DNA of 64,000 nt from Planctomycetota bacterium (lineage in GTDB: Bacteria; Planctomycetota; Phycisphaerae; Phycisphaerales; SM1A02). A model generated the notes under the pieces. It did not search any database and was not told the origin of the DNA. It saw only the letters and a program-made list of their open reading frames with translations. Shown here one piece after another: positions 49,834-58,800 of the stretch; positions within the stretch are counted from its first letter, which is position 1, and each line of letters begins with the position of its first letter. The position numbers were made by a program, and so were the translations under genes. The stretch is from the NCBI GenBank assembly GCA_016872835.1, contig VGYX01000012.1:1-64000 (forward strand), in the 5' to 3' direction.

Positions 49834-50514
49834 ATGAAAGCGATGGATGCAAAGCGCCCATTCGGGCGCGCGGCTGTGGTTTTAGCTGCGATGCTGAGTC
49901 TGGCGTGCGGTTGGATGGCTGCGGCCGTGCCACAGCCAGAACGCGAGCTGGGCGACAAGTCTGCGATCGTCATCGATTGGGAACTTGCGGCCCTCATGGT
50001 CGACCTTGGGGTGCTCGAGATCGACGTCTACTCCGATGATGGCGGCGCCGTGGCGACGATGGCGTCGGCGGCAAGCACTGGACCGACCGTCATCGTGCTG
50101 AGTCCTGGGGGTGACGTGATCGCGCCGGCGCCCGTGTTTCCGGCATTGCCCCCAGGCTACTTCCCGACCCGGCGGGATTGGGATCGGCCGTGGCGGTTCC
50201 TCGAGTGCCGAACCGTCGTTGGTGGCGAAGTTTCAATGTTCTGCATCTACACCAAGAAATGGACGGTGTACGTAGACGTCCCATGCTCGCCTGGTGGACC
50301 GACGGTGCGACACTTCTACACATTCACGGCCGAATGCACGGTCCCCACCACGAACTGCGAGTGCCCGGATAACCCGGATTGTCCGCCGGTTCCGGTCGCA
50401 GGGTGGCAAGGCTGCTTGCCCGGTCCCGCGGGCGGGCCGCCGGCGAGTCCGAACTGTATGGCGGGTCCGCCGCGCATCACGATTTCACATCGAGTCGGAG
50501 GTAATTGCCCCTGA
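49834..50514 (+). CDS. Cys-rich exported protein of unknown function
   Basis: A 226-residue protein. A signal peptide covers about the first 31 residues (AAVVLAAMLSLACGWMAAAV). The first half is poor in motifs; the second half holds at least ten cysteines, including the segment NCECPDNPDCPPVP. The ATG has GGAG 10 nt upstream. The GC content of the gene and its upstream region is visibly lower than that of recD, so it may have been acquired separately. No family is recognised. Its 3' neighbour kbl has an independent box. Confidence 0.65.
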   Translation: MKAMDAKRPFGRAAVVLAAMLSLACGWMAAAVPQPERELGDKSAIVIDWELAALMVDLGVLEIDVYSDDGGAVATMASAASTGPTVIVLSPGGDVIAPAPVFPALPPGYFPTRRDWDRPWRFLECRTVVGGEVSMFCIYTKKWTVYVDVPCSPGGPTVRHFYTFTAECTVPTTNCECPDNPDCPPVPVAGWQGCLPGPAGGPPASPNCMAGPPRITISHRVGGNCP

Positions 50515-50658
50515 TTTCGATGAGTCCGTACCACCTCCGGCATCCACCGTGATCCAGCGGTTGCATGCCACCCTTCAGGCACCGCCCGTCGGCACGCACC
50601 GGCGGGCGGTGTCACTTTCATGGCTCGCGGAAATGCGGGACCCACGACGGCGTATGGG

Positions 50659-50664
50659 TACATT
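50659..50664 (+). promoter_or_regulatory. Leaderless-type -10 box of kbl
   Basis: TACATT ends 6 nt before the ATG at 50671. Confidence 0.45.
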
Positions 50665-50670
50665 GCCCGC

Positions 50671-51891
50671 ATGACCACCGCTGTCGAGCCGACCTTCGCC
50701 AGCCGCACGCACACGATTCTCGAGTCGCTCAAGCAGAGCGGCCAACTCAAGCACCTGCAGACCATCGAGGGCCCGATGGACGCCACGGTGAAGCTGCAGG
50801 GCTACGGCGAGGTCGCGTGCTTCTGCAGCAACAACTATCTTGGCCTGGCGAACCACCCGGAAGTGGTGCAGGCGGGCATCGAGGGCCTGAAGAAGTACGG
50901 CGCGGGCACCGCCAGCGTGCGCTTCATCTGCGGCACCTTCGACTGTCACCACAGCCTTGAGGCGACCATCGCGAAGTTCTACGGCGTGGAGGCGGCCTAC
51001 ACCTTCACGAGCTGCTGGAACGCGAACGAGGCGATCTTCCCGACGCTGTGCGAACCTGGCGACATCATCGTGAGCGACGAGCTCAACCACGCGAGCATCA
51101 TCGACGGCATCCGTCTGGCGGTGAGCATGAAGAAGGGGCTGCTGCGCACGGTGTATCGCAACGGCGACATGGCGGCGCTGGAGGCGAAGCTCGCCGAGGC
51201 GCGCGCGAACCCCGCCGTGACCGGCACCATCTGGGTGGTGACCGACGGCGTGTTCAGCATGGAGGGCTCGCTGGGCAACCTTCCGAAGATCCGCGAGATC
51301 TGCGATCGCTTCGGCGCGCTGCTCGTGATGGATGACAGCCACGGCACCGGCGTGATGGGCAAGACCGGCCGTGGTACGCACGAGCACTGGAACATGCCGG
51401 CCACGAAGATCGACTACTTCACCGGCACGTTGGGCAAGGCGCTCGGCGGCGGGGCGGGTGGCTACATCGCCGGCAGCCGCGAGGCCATGGACCTGCTCGT
51501 GCAGCGCGGCCGGCCCACGCTGTTCAGCAACGCGCTGCCGTGCACCATCGCGTGCAGCGCCCAGAAGGCGATCGAGATCCTGATGCGCGAGCCGCAGCGG
51601 GTGGAGAAATTGCGTCGCAACGTGGCGGCCGCGCGCGCGGGCATCGGCGAGGCCGGATTCGAGGTGCTGAAGAGCCCGACCGCGATCTGCCCGATCATCG
51701 TGCACGACACGGCGAAGGCGATCGCCATGAGCAAGCGCCTGCTGGAGCTGGGCGTGTTCGTGATCGGCTTCGGGTACCCGGTGGTGCCCGAGGGGCACGC
51801 CCGACTTCGCGTGCAGATCAGTGCGGCGCATGAGGATGCGCACATCCGCAAGTTGATCGATGGACTGAAGACCCTCAAGAGAGAGTTCTGA
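50671..51891 (+). CDS. kbl: Glycine C-acetyltransferase (2-amino-3-ketobutyrate CoA ligase)
   Basis: A 406-residue PLP enzyme that cleaves 2-amino-3-oxobutanoate with CoA to glycine and acetyl-CoA. Signatures: CFCSNNYLGLANHPEV, YTFTSCWNANEAIF, DDSHGTGVMGKTGRGTHEH and the PLP lysine K256 in YFTGTLGKALGGG. The ATG at 50671 (MTTAVEPTFASRTHT) is chosen over an upstream in-frame ATG at 50620 because a TACATT box ends 6 nt before it and the N-terminus fits the family. Its partner is the L-threonine dehydrogenase at 38667. Confidence 0.96.
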   Translation: MTTAVEPTFASRTHTILESLKQSGQLKHLQTIEGPMDATVKLQGYGEVACFCSNNYLGLANHPEVVQAGIEGLKKYGAGTASVRFICGTFDCHHSLEATIAKFYGVEAAYTFTSCWNANEAIFPTLCEPGDIIVSDELNHASIIDGIRLAVSMKKGLLRTVYRNGDMAALEAKLAEARANPAVTGTIWVVTDGVFSMEGSLGNLPKIREICDRFGALLVMDDSHGTGVMGKTGRGTHEHWNMPATKIDYFTGTLGKALGGGAGGYIAGSREAMDLLVQRGRPTLFSNALPCTIACSAQKAIEILMREPQRVEKLRRNVAAARAGIGEAGFEVLKSPTAICPIIVHDTAKAIAMSKRLLELGVFVIGFGYPVVPEGHARLRVQISAAHEDAHIRKLIDGLKTLKREF

Positions 51892-51893
51892 AC

Positions 51894-53438
51894 ATGGCTG
51901 CTGCTGCCGCCTCCGCCACTGTGCCAGGCCGGCGACGCCCCGTGCTGCGAACCATCGGCCTTGTCGTGCTCGCCGTCGTCGTCGTGTACGCCGCCCTCGC
52001 GATCTACCTGGCCACGCGCCCGGTGGTCATCTCCTTCGACGCGGTGCAGACGTTCCGCGACTCGCTGCCGAGGCCCGCCAAGCCTGCGGACGCCGCGTGG
52101 CCTGCGTATCGCGATGCGTTGGTGTCGCTCGGTTGGGAGCGTGGAAGCCAGAAGGATCCGGCCGTGGAAGACAATCTCGGGAACGGGCCGGGGCAGCAGG
52201 GCTGGACCGAGATCTCCGCATGGGTGGATGCCAACCAGGCGGCCATCGCATCGGCACGGGCGGCTTCGAAGCGGCCCATGTTCGGATTTCCCCTCGCGCA
52301 GGAGCGCGCGGGCGCGGATGCCGCCTTCTTCCCAGAGGCCGCCGGCGGGTCGCAATCTGGCATGGACAACTCGGACCGTGAGCAGTTCCCCATGCTCTCG
52401 GTCAGCTTGCCTCACTTGGGCACGCTGCGTGGCCTGGCGAACGTGCTTCTTGCGGACATGTTCCGCGCCGCCGAGCAAGGCGATGGCGAGCGAGCGACGC
52501 AGGACATCGAGGCCGCCATGGCGCTTTCGATCCATCTGCCCGAGGGGCGCCTCCTCATCTCGGATCTTGTCGGCATCGCGATCCGTGCGAGGACCGCGCG
52601 AGATGTGCTTGCGACGCTCGAATGGAAGCCCGAGCTGTTCACGGACGCCCAACTGACGCGGATACAGGCCGCCCTGCGATCCGTGCCCGCTGCGCTCGAG
52701 CGCATCGAGGTCGCCTCCGAGCGCTTGCTGTTCGAGGATGTAGTGCAGCGGTTCTTCTCGGATGATGGGGCGGGTGACGGTCTGTTCGTGCCCACTTGGC
52801 GGCAGCTGAAGTTCCTGGAGGAGATCTCCACGCTCTCCGCGGGATCCAAGCCCTGGTCGAGCGCGTGGCCGTGGACCTATGCCGCCTTCGTCGGGGCCTC
52901 GAGGCCGCTGGGTGTCTGGGCGATCGCCGGTCGCAAGGAGACTTTGGATCGGCATGCGGCATTCATGCAGGGTTTGCAGCAGGTGCCCAACGCATCGCCT
53001 CGCGAGGCATTGGCTGCAGCCAAGGCCCTGGAGGCCCAGTTCAGCTTGGATCGCGCCGACCCGAGGGCGGCTACGCGCTATTTCCTGCAAAGCGTGACCC
53101 TTCCGGCGCTGGCGGTTGCCACCGTGAACTTCGCCAGAGACCGCACCGGTCGAGAGATGGCTTGCGCCGCCATCGCCGCCGAACGCTTCCGTCGCGTGAA
53201 CAAGCGGTGGCCGAACTCCGCGGCGGAGTTGGCCGCGTTCAACGGCGGCACGGCGCCGATGGATCCGTGGGGCGAGGGTCCGATCAAGGTCGCCGCAGAC
53301 GGGCCCGGGTTCCGCATGTGGTCGGTGAGCCGCAACGGCACCGACGATGGCGGCGATCCGGCTCAGACGCTCGAGAATGAGGAAGGCGACTGGGTCTTCT
53401 TCGCGCCGAGCGGCAAGCTCGACCGGATCAGGAACTGA
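51894..53438 (+). CDS. Membrane-anchored protein with GspG-like C-terminal domain
   Basis: A 514-residue protein with one N-terminal transmembrane helix (TIGLVVLAVVVVYAALAIYL, residues about 19-40) and a long extracytoplasmic region. Residues 440-510 (RFRRVNKRWPNSAAELAAF, MDPWGEGPIKVAADGPGFRM, WSVSRNGTDDGGDPAQ) resemble the C-terminal calcium-binding part of type II secretion pseudopilins of the GspG kind, but the prepilin leader is missing. It starts 3 nt after kbl. Function unknown; the stop is 10 nt from the convergent PqiA-like gene. Confidence 0.7.
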   Translation: MAAAAASATVPGRRRPVLRTIGLVVLAVVVVYAALAIYLATRPVVISFDAVQTFRDSLPRPAKPADAAWPAYRDALVSLGWERGSQKDPAVEDNLGNGPGQQGWTEISAWVDANQAAIASARAASKRPMFGFPLAQERAGADAAFFPEAAGGSQSGMDNSDREQFPMLSVSLPHLGTLRGLANVLLADMFRAAEQGDGERATQDIEAAMALSIHLPEGRLLISDLVGIAIRARTARDVLATLEWKPELFTDAQLTRIQAALRSVPAALERIEVASERLLFEDVVQRFFSDDGAGDGLFVPTWRQLKFLEEISTLSAGSKPWSSAWPWTYAAFVGASRPLGVWAIAGRKETLDRHAAFMQGLQQVPNASPREALAAAKALEAQFSLDRADPRAATRYFLQSVTLPALAVATVNFARDRTGREMACAAIAAERFRRVNKRWPNSAAELAAFNGGTAPMDPWGEGPIKVAADGPGFRMWSVSRNGTDDGGDPAQTLENEEGDWVFFAPSGKLDRIRN

Positions 53439-53447
53439 CGCCGCGCG

Positions 53448-54506
53448 TCACTCGGACGCGCCATCGATCCGCCGCAGCCCCTCGGCCGCCGCGCGCTGCC
53501 CCAGCCATCCGCTCAGCCACAGCATGGCCGCGGTGGCCACCAGCAGCCACAGCCCATGCTTCACGTCGACCCGGATCACGTCCTGGCCCTCCATCAGGAA
53601 GAGGCCGAGCGCGAGCGCCATCACGTCGAGCATGCACCACTCGCGGATCCAGCCGATCCAGCGCCAGCGCCTTCGATGCGCGTGCGCGGTGGCGGGCACG
53701 ATCCACGCCCACGCCTCGGCAAGCAGCGTGATCGCCGGCATGGCCACCAACCCGACCGCCGAGAGGAACGCGAGAGGCCAGTTGCCGCCCTGCGCCATCG
53801 CCAGCGGCACGCTGCCGACGCCATAGGCGTTGTCGCGCAGCAGGAACTGGTGGATCTGCATGAATGGAAGCCCGAGCGCACCGACGAAGAGGGCAAGCGC
53901 GATCGCCAGCACCGCGATCGCGGCGACGCCCAGCCGCCCCGAACGCTTCGCGAGCGCGATGCGCTCCCGGGGGGCACTGGACTTCTCGCGGATCTCGCGC
54001 GCATCGAGAGCCGACGCGGTGATCGAGAGCCACATGGTGGTGGCGACGGCCGTCAGGAACGCGTACACGCCCAGATAGGTCGTGGCGGTCACGGCCCATT
54101 GGTCGGTCGCGAGCAGCACCAGCACGAGCACGCCCAGCGGGTCGAGCATGCTCCACTTGCCGAGTCGGCCCATCCACTCGAGCACATGCGTTCGGCGCGG
54201 GCCCGCAGGCAGCCGCAGCCAAGCCCATGCCAGCACCCCGATCTTCACGAACGGGAAGATCACGCTGAATCCGACGATCAGCAGCGCGAGCAGGTGCATG
54301 CCACCTTGCCAGAGCAGCGAGACCGATCGCAGCAGCGAGTAGTCCTCGCCACCCTTGATGAACACCGCGATGCGCAGGAAGGGCAGCAGGAGTCCGGCGA
54401 CCTGCAGTGAGAGCGCGATGCCAAGCGCCGCGAGCCAGAACCGCCCCCAGACGCCGGCGCGTCGATGAAGCGTCTGTGAGGCCGCGGGCATGCTGGACGC
54501 GCTCAC
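53448..54506 (-). CDS. PqiA-like multi-pass membrane protein
   Basis: A 352-residue inner-membrane protein with about eight transmembrane helices in two similar halves. Each half holds the PqiA signature: GKWSMLDPLGVLVLVLL in the first and REWCMLDVMALALGLFLMEG in the second. The cysteine pairs of E. coli PqiA are missing. I prefer the GTG at 54506, whose GTGA overlaps the uricase stop; a GTG at 54518 and an ATG at 54491 are alternatives. PqiA in E. coli takes part in lipid transport with PqiB and PqiC, which are not seen here. Its coupling to a uricase operon is unusual. Confidence 0.8.
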   Translation of the reverse strand: MSASSMPAASQTLHRRAGVWGRFWLAALGIALSLQVAGLLLPFLRIAVFIKGGEDYSLLRSVSLLWQGGMHLLALLIVGFSVIFPFVKIGVLAWAWLRLPAGPRRTHVLEWMGRLGKWSMLDPLGVLVLVLLATDQWAVTATTYLGVYAFLTAVATTMWLSITASALDAREIREKSSAPRERIALAKRSGRLGVAAIAVLAIALALFVGALGLPFMQIHQFLLRDNAYGVGSVPLAMAQGGNWPLAFLSAVGLVAMPAITLLAEAWAWIVPATAHAHRRRWRWIGWIREWCMLDVMALALGLFLMEGQDVIRVDVKHGLWLLVATAAMLWLSGWLGQRAAAEGLRRIDGASE

Positions 54507-55414
54507 CAGTTCGGCCACGTCGCCGGAGGAGGGGGCGCATCATCGCGCTGCACGACGGCCTCGATGAAGCCGTAGGGTCGGTCCGCTGCGATGTGCACCT
54601 CGTTCGCGTTCCGTTGCCCGAAGGGCGACAGGTCCACCACAAAGTGGTGCTTGTTCGGAAGGCTGAGGCGCACCGCCGCGATCGCGTCCTGCTGCTTCAA
54701 CACCGCTTCGCCCATCGCGAACAGCGTCTGCTGCAGCGACAGGCTGTAGTGATCCGCGTAGACCGCGAGCATCGTGTCCATCGCGGTGCGGTGACTGGTC
54801 GCCCAGTCGACGCCGTCGAGTTTCGATGGGTCGCACGTGCTCCAGCGCCAGCAGGCGGTGACCTCGGTCGCCATGATGCGATCGTCGGTCTCCTTGAGGG
54901 TGGTGAATGCGTCGCGCAGATAGCCCTTGAAGGCGCTGTCGCCGGTCTTCAGCACCACAAGCTTCTCCAGACCGCTCGTGACCCACGCGCGCAGGCTCGC
55001 CCCTTCGCGGCTCGCGCGCACCGTCGCCGTGCGCACGTGCGAGCCATCGCGGCGGAATGCGCGCGGGTGCGGCTTGCCCTTGCTCACGATGCGCTGCCAG
55101 GGGTACTGCTCGATACGGATCTCGGCGCCCGAGACATACTGCTGCGTGCCGATGAAATGCCGAGCCAGCGCGATGCCGAAGGCCTCCGGCTCGAGCGGTC
55201 CGAGCTTGTGTGACAGCGCGAACACCGTGTTCTTCTGCGTGTCCGTGGGCAGCACCTTCGCGTTGTCGCCGGTCAGGTGCGTCTCGGTGAAATCGCCCAT
55301 GAGCTGCACCGAGACGTTCAGGTCCAGGATCTCGTGCGTGTCGCCCTGGCGTGTGATGCGGAAGACACGGTTTTCCGCCTTGCCGTAGCGGTTCTCGCCG
55401 AGCACGATCGCCAT
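54503..55414 (-). CDS. Urate oxidase (uricase)
   Basis: Cofactor-free oxidase that converts urate with O2 to 5-hydroxyisourate and H2O2. It has 303 residues, the normal length. Conserved segments are GENRYGKAENRVFRITR near the start, LPTDTQKNTVFALSHKLG, the urate-site SFKG-like DSAFKGYLRDAFTTL, and NPNKHHF-like LPNKHHFVVDLSPFG. The ATG at 55414 lies 2 nt after the uraH stop, so the two are translated together. The product is unstable and is taken by the HIU hydrolase encoded just upstream. Confidence 0.97.
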   Translation of the reverse strand: MAIVLGENRYGKAENRVFRITRQGDTHEILDLNVSVQLMGDFTETHLTGDNAKVLPTDTQKNTVFALSHKLGPLEPEAFGIALARHFIGTQQYVSGAEIRIEQYPWQRIVSKGKPHPRAFRRDGSHVRTATVRASREGASLRAWVTSGLEKLVVLKTGDSAFKGYLRDAFTTLKETDDRIMATEVTACWRWSTCDPSKLDGVDWATSHRTAMDTMLAVYADHYSLSLQQTLFAMGEAVLKQQDAIAAVRLSLPNKHHFVVDLSPFGQRNANEVHIAADRPYGFIEAVVQRDDAPPPPATWPNW

Positions 55415-55416
55415 GA

Positions 55417-55764
55417 TCAGCTTCCTCGGTAGGTGCTGTAGCCGAAGGGGCTCAGCAGCAGGGGTACATGGTGGTGGCGTGACGCGTCGGTCACCTCGAA
55501 CTCGATCGAGACGCTCGGAAAGAAGCCCTTCGTGCCACGGGCGGCGCGCCAGGTGCCGGTGTTGAAGGTGAGGCGGAAGATGCCGACGGAGAGCGGCGCG
55601 GAGCCGAGCACCGTCTTGATGCGGCCATCGGCGTCGGTCGCGCCGCCGCCGACTTCCTTCCAATGATCGCCATCGCGTCGCTCGCAGCGAACCTGCATGC
55701 CCGCGGCGGGAAGGCCAGTGGCGGTGTCGAGCACATGGGTCGAGAGTCCGTGGGAAGCGCTCAC
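55417..55764 (-). CDS. uraH: 5-hydroxyisourate hydrolase (transthyretin-like)
   Basis: Hydrolyses 5-hydroxyisourate to OHCU. It has 115 residues, as usual. The N-terminus LSTHVLDTATGLPAAGM, internal RLTFNTGTWR and HHHVPLLLSPFGYSTYRGS at the end carry the conserved His, Arg and the C-terminal YRGS signature that separates this enzyme from transthyretin. The start is a GTG at 55764 with a near-ideal promoter whose -10 box ends 6 nt upstream. It is the first gene of the minus-strand arm of the purine cluster (uraH, uricase, pqiA-like). Confidence 0.97.
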   Translation of the reverse strand: MSASHGLSTHVLDTATGLPAAGMQVRCERRDGDHWKEVGGGATDADGRIKTVLGSAPLSVGIFRLTFNTGTWRAARGTKGFFPSVSIEFEVTDASRHHHVPLLLSPFGYSTYRGS

Positions 55765-55770
55765 CTACGC

Positions 55771-55799
55771 AGACTAGATCGAAGCCTTGCGAGGGTCAA
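55771..55799 (-). promoter_or_regulatory. Leaderless promoter of uraH-uricase
   Basis: On the minus strand TTGACC (55799-55794), 17 nt, TAGTCT (55776-55771), then 6 nt to the GTG at 55764. Both hexamers and the spacing are good, so this is the strongest single case for leaderless initiation in the window. The 63-bp gap also holds the opposing box of the polyprotein gene. Confidence 0.7.
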
Positions 55800-55815
55800 T
55801 GAAGCGATGCGGTGG

Positions 55816-55821
55816 TACCTT
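55816..55821 (+). promoter_or_regulatory. -10 box of the purine-degradation polyprotein
   Basis: TACCTT ends 6 nt before the ATG at 55828, in the same arrangement as the other leaderless-type genes; no good -35. Confidence 0.4.
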
Positions 55822-55827
55822 CGCAAG

Positions 55828-58800
55828 ATGCCTGAACGCGACCACATGGAGCATGACGCGCCCATGTACCGCGACTTCCTCTCCGATGCATGGATGGCGC
55901 ACCTGCTCGCGCGGAGTACGCCTGTTCCGGGGGTGGATGGCCTTCGGCAGGTGGGTACGTGCGCGGGGCTCGAATCGCGTGAGGCGCTCGAGTTCCTGCG
56001 TGACCTGCATGATGCGGTGAAGCACGATCTGCGCCGCGTGCTGGAGCGTCGCTCGACCGATCGCGCCTTCATCGATGAGCGCACCCGCGCCTGCGTGGCC
56101 CTGAACCGAGATCTTGGAATCGGTTTCCGCGACGCCGACTACCAGACGGTCATCGGCATGCAGGACGGCGACGGCCGCACGGTGATCGGGCCGCTGCGTG
56201 CGGACTACGCCGAGGCGCACGGGCAGGCCCCGATCGCGCCGGTTCCGGCGTTCCTGCAGGGTCATCATGTCACGCTGTTCGGCCCGCCCGATGACGCCAA
56301 GCTCTCGATCAACGCGATGAACGCGTTCCATCGGCGCATCGAAGGGGAGCCTGCGATCGTGGAGGAACTGCTGCGCGACAGCGGGGCGGTCGCCATGTGG
56401 GGCGCCGATGACGAGGATTCGAAGACGCCGCTGCGCGCCGATCTGGTGCAGGCGGGGGAAAATCTGACCGGCTGCCTGCGCGGAGACATCGCGTGCACCG
56501 ACGCACGCACGGGGCGCACCTATGCGCTCGCTGCCGATCGGCGCTCGCGACCGATCAAGCGCTTCCCGGGCCTCGCGCTTCCGTGCACCTTCCTGTTCCG
56601 TGGCGGCAATCCTGTGCCGCTGCACCTGTACGACTTCGCGCTGCATCTCTTCGCGAACTGGCGCAACCCCCAGGCGCTCGCGTTCTACGCGCCCAAGTTG
56701 GAGAACGACGAGGAGGCCACGTACCTCGCGGGCATGCTGCGTCACGCCGAACGGCTGCTGCAGGCGCGCGAGCCCGCGTATCGTACGGGTGGTGTCCGGC
56801 TGCTGATCGTGCTCGAGAACCCGCGCGCGGTGTTCCGCCTGAACGAGATCATCGACGCGCTGCACCCGTACTTCGCCGGGGCCTCGCTCGGTTGGCACGA
56901 CTACCTCGCCAGCACGGCGCGCCTGATGAAGGAGGACCCGAACTACCGCATTCCGGTGAAGGCTGATCCGGAGATCGTGATCAAGCACATCAAGGCCTCG
57001 CATGAGCTGCTGGCGCGCGTGGTGCACCCGCGCGGCGGCATCTCGATCGGCGGCATGTACGGCGTGCTGCCGAGCGAGAACCGCATCGGGAGCGAGTCGT
57101 TCCAGGTGGCGATCCGCGGATTCCTGCGTGACGTGTTCACGCAGCTCAAGCGCGGTCTCGACGGCTTCTGGGTGGCGCATCCCGACTTCGTGCGGCTCGG
57201 CTTGGCATTGGTCGAGGGATGGAAGCGGCTGCAGGCCGGCGACCATGGGCCGATCGAGGCGCTGGTGCGTGGCCTGCTGGCTGCGAAGCATCAGCAGCTG
57301 ATGCTTGACTTCATCCATGGGCCCGACATCGCGAGCCTTGACCGCGCCGATCCGCTCTATGCACGTGCGTTGCTCGCCGCCGATCGACCAACAAGCGATT
57401 GCATTTCCAATGACGATCCCGAGGAGGTTCGCTACAACTGCTTCCAGTGCCTGCAGTACCTGGCCGACTGGCTCTGCGGCAACGGGTGCGTGGCGCTTCC
57501 AGCGGCGATCGATGGCGTGCCGGTGCGTGTGATGGACGATCTGGCCACCACGGAGCGCTCGCGCTGGGAGGTCTGGCACGAGGTGCGACATGGGCGTGTG
57601 ACCGTCGAGCAGCTCGTGCGCATCGCGCACGAGGAGATGCACTTCATCCAGAAGGACCGCACGGCGCCTGGCAAGGCGGTGCAGGTGAAGTGGGACGACC
57701 GCACGCGCGGCTGGTACCCGGTGGCGATGCACCTGATGCTGCAGTTGATGACCGCCGAGCGGCCGGTCGAGTTTGCGAGCGAGCTTTTGTTGCCCTTCAC
57801 CGTGGATTCGGTGCGTGTCGCGCCGGATCCGCTCGTGGCTGCGGCGGCGGTGGAGCCCGCGAAGTACGCGTTGAGCCGCAGGATGTCGCGTTGTCATGCG
57901 GCGTTCACGGCGTGTGGTGCGCAGGCTTTCGTGCGTGCGCTTGTCGACCTGCCCGTGCTTGATCTGGACGCGGCCAAGCGCGCGGTGATGGCGTTCTCGG
58001 TCGATGACGTGAACGAGGCCGCCGGCTTCCACGGCGACATTGGTGAGCGGCGCACCACGCTCGATGCCCGCGCCGCGCAGGAGCAGGCGGGCGTGGCAGG
58101 GGAGGCCGAGGCCGTGCAGTCGCGCCTGCGCGAGCTCGGCGCGCGATATCGCGAGAAGTTCGGCTTCAAGTTCCTGATCGCCGCCAAGGGCAAGTCGGGT
58201 GCCGAGATGCTCGGGGCGCTCGAGGCGCGGCTGGCCGGTACGCCGATGCAGGAACTGCAGCATGCACGCGAGGCGCTCTGGACGATCGCGAAGCAGCGAT
58301 TGATCGCGTTCGGCGCCGATGGGGTGATCGATCGTGTGCGGGAGGCGTGTACCCGTCATGGGGTGCGTGGACTGTCGGCCTGCGTGAGCGCGCCGGGGTG
58401 CGCACCGCAGTCGATCGTGTTCGGCGACCGGGAGCCTGGCGAGCCGGTCACGGCCGACACCGCGTTCGAGATCGCCTCGCTCAGCAAGACGATCGGATCA
58501 TGCTTCGCGATCGAGCACTTCCGAAGTGCGGGAATCGGGCTCGATGCGTCCGTGCAGCCACTCCTTGCGGCGTGCGGAGGCGACTTCCGACTTCGTTCGC
58601 TCGATGCCACGCATGCGGAGTGGGCCGATCAGGTGCAACTCGCGCACCTGATGCGCCACGAGGCGCTCAACATGCACTACGTGAACGGCGTGCCGGCGAA
58701 TCGGCCGATGCCGCCAGTCGCCGAACTGTTGCCCGGCAACGCGGCGTGGCGCTACGAGCCTGTCGGTGTGGCGAACGAGCCTGGCACGCGCTTCGCGTAC

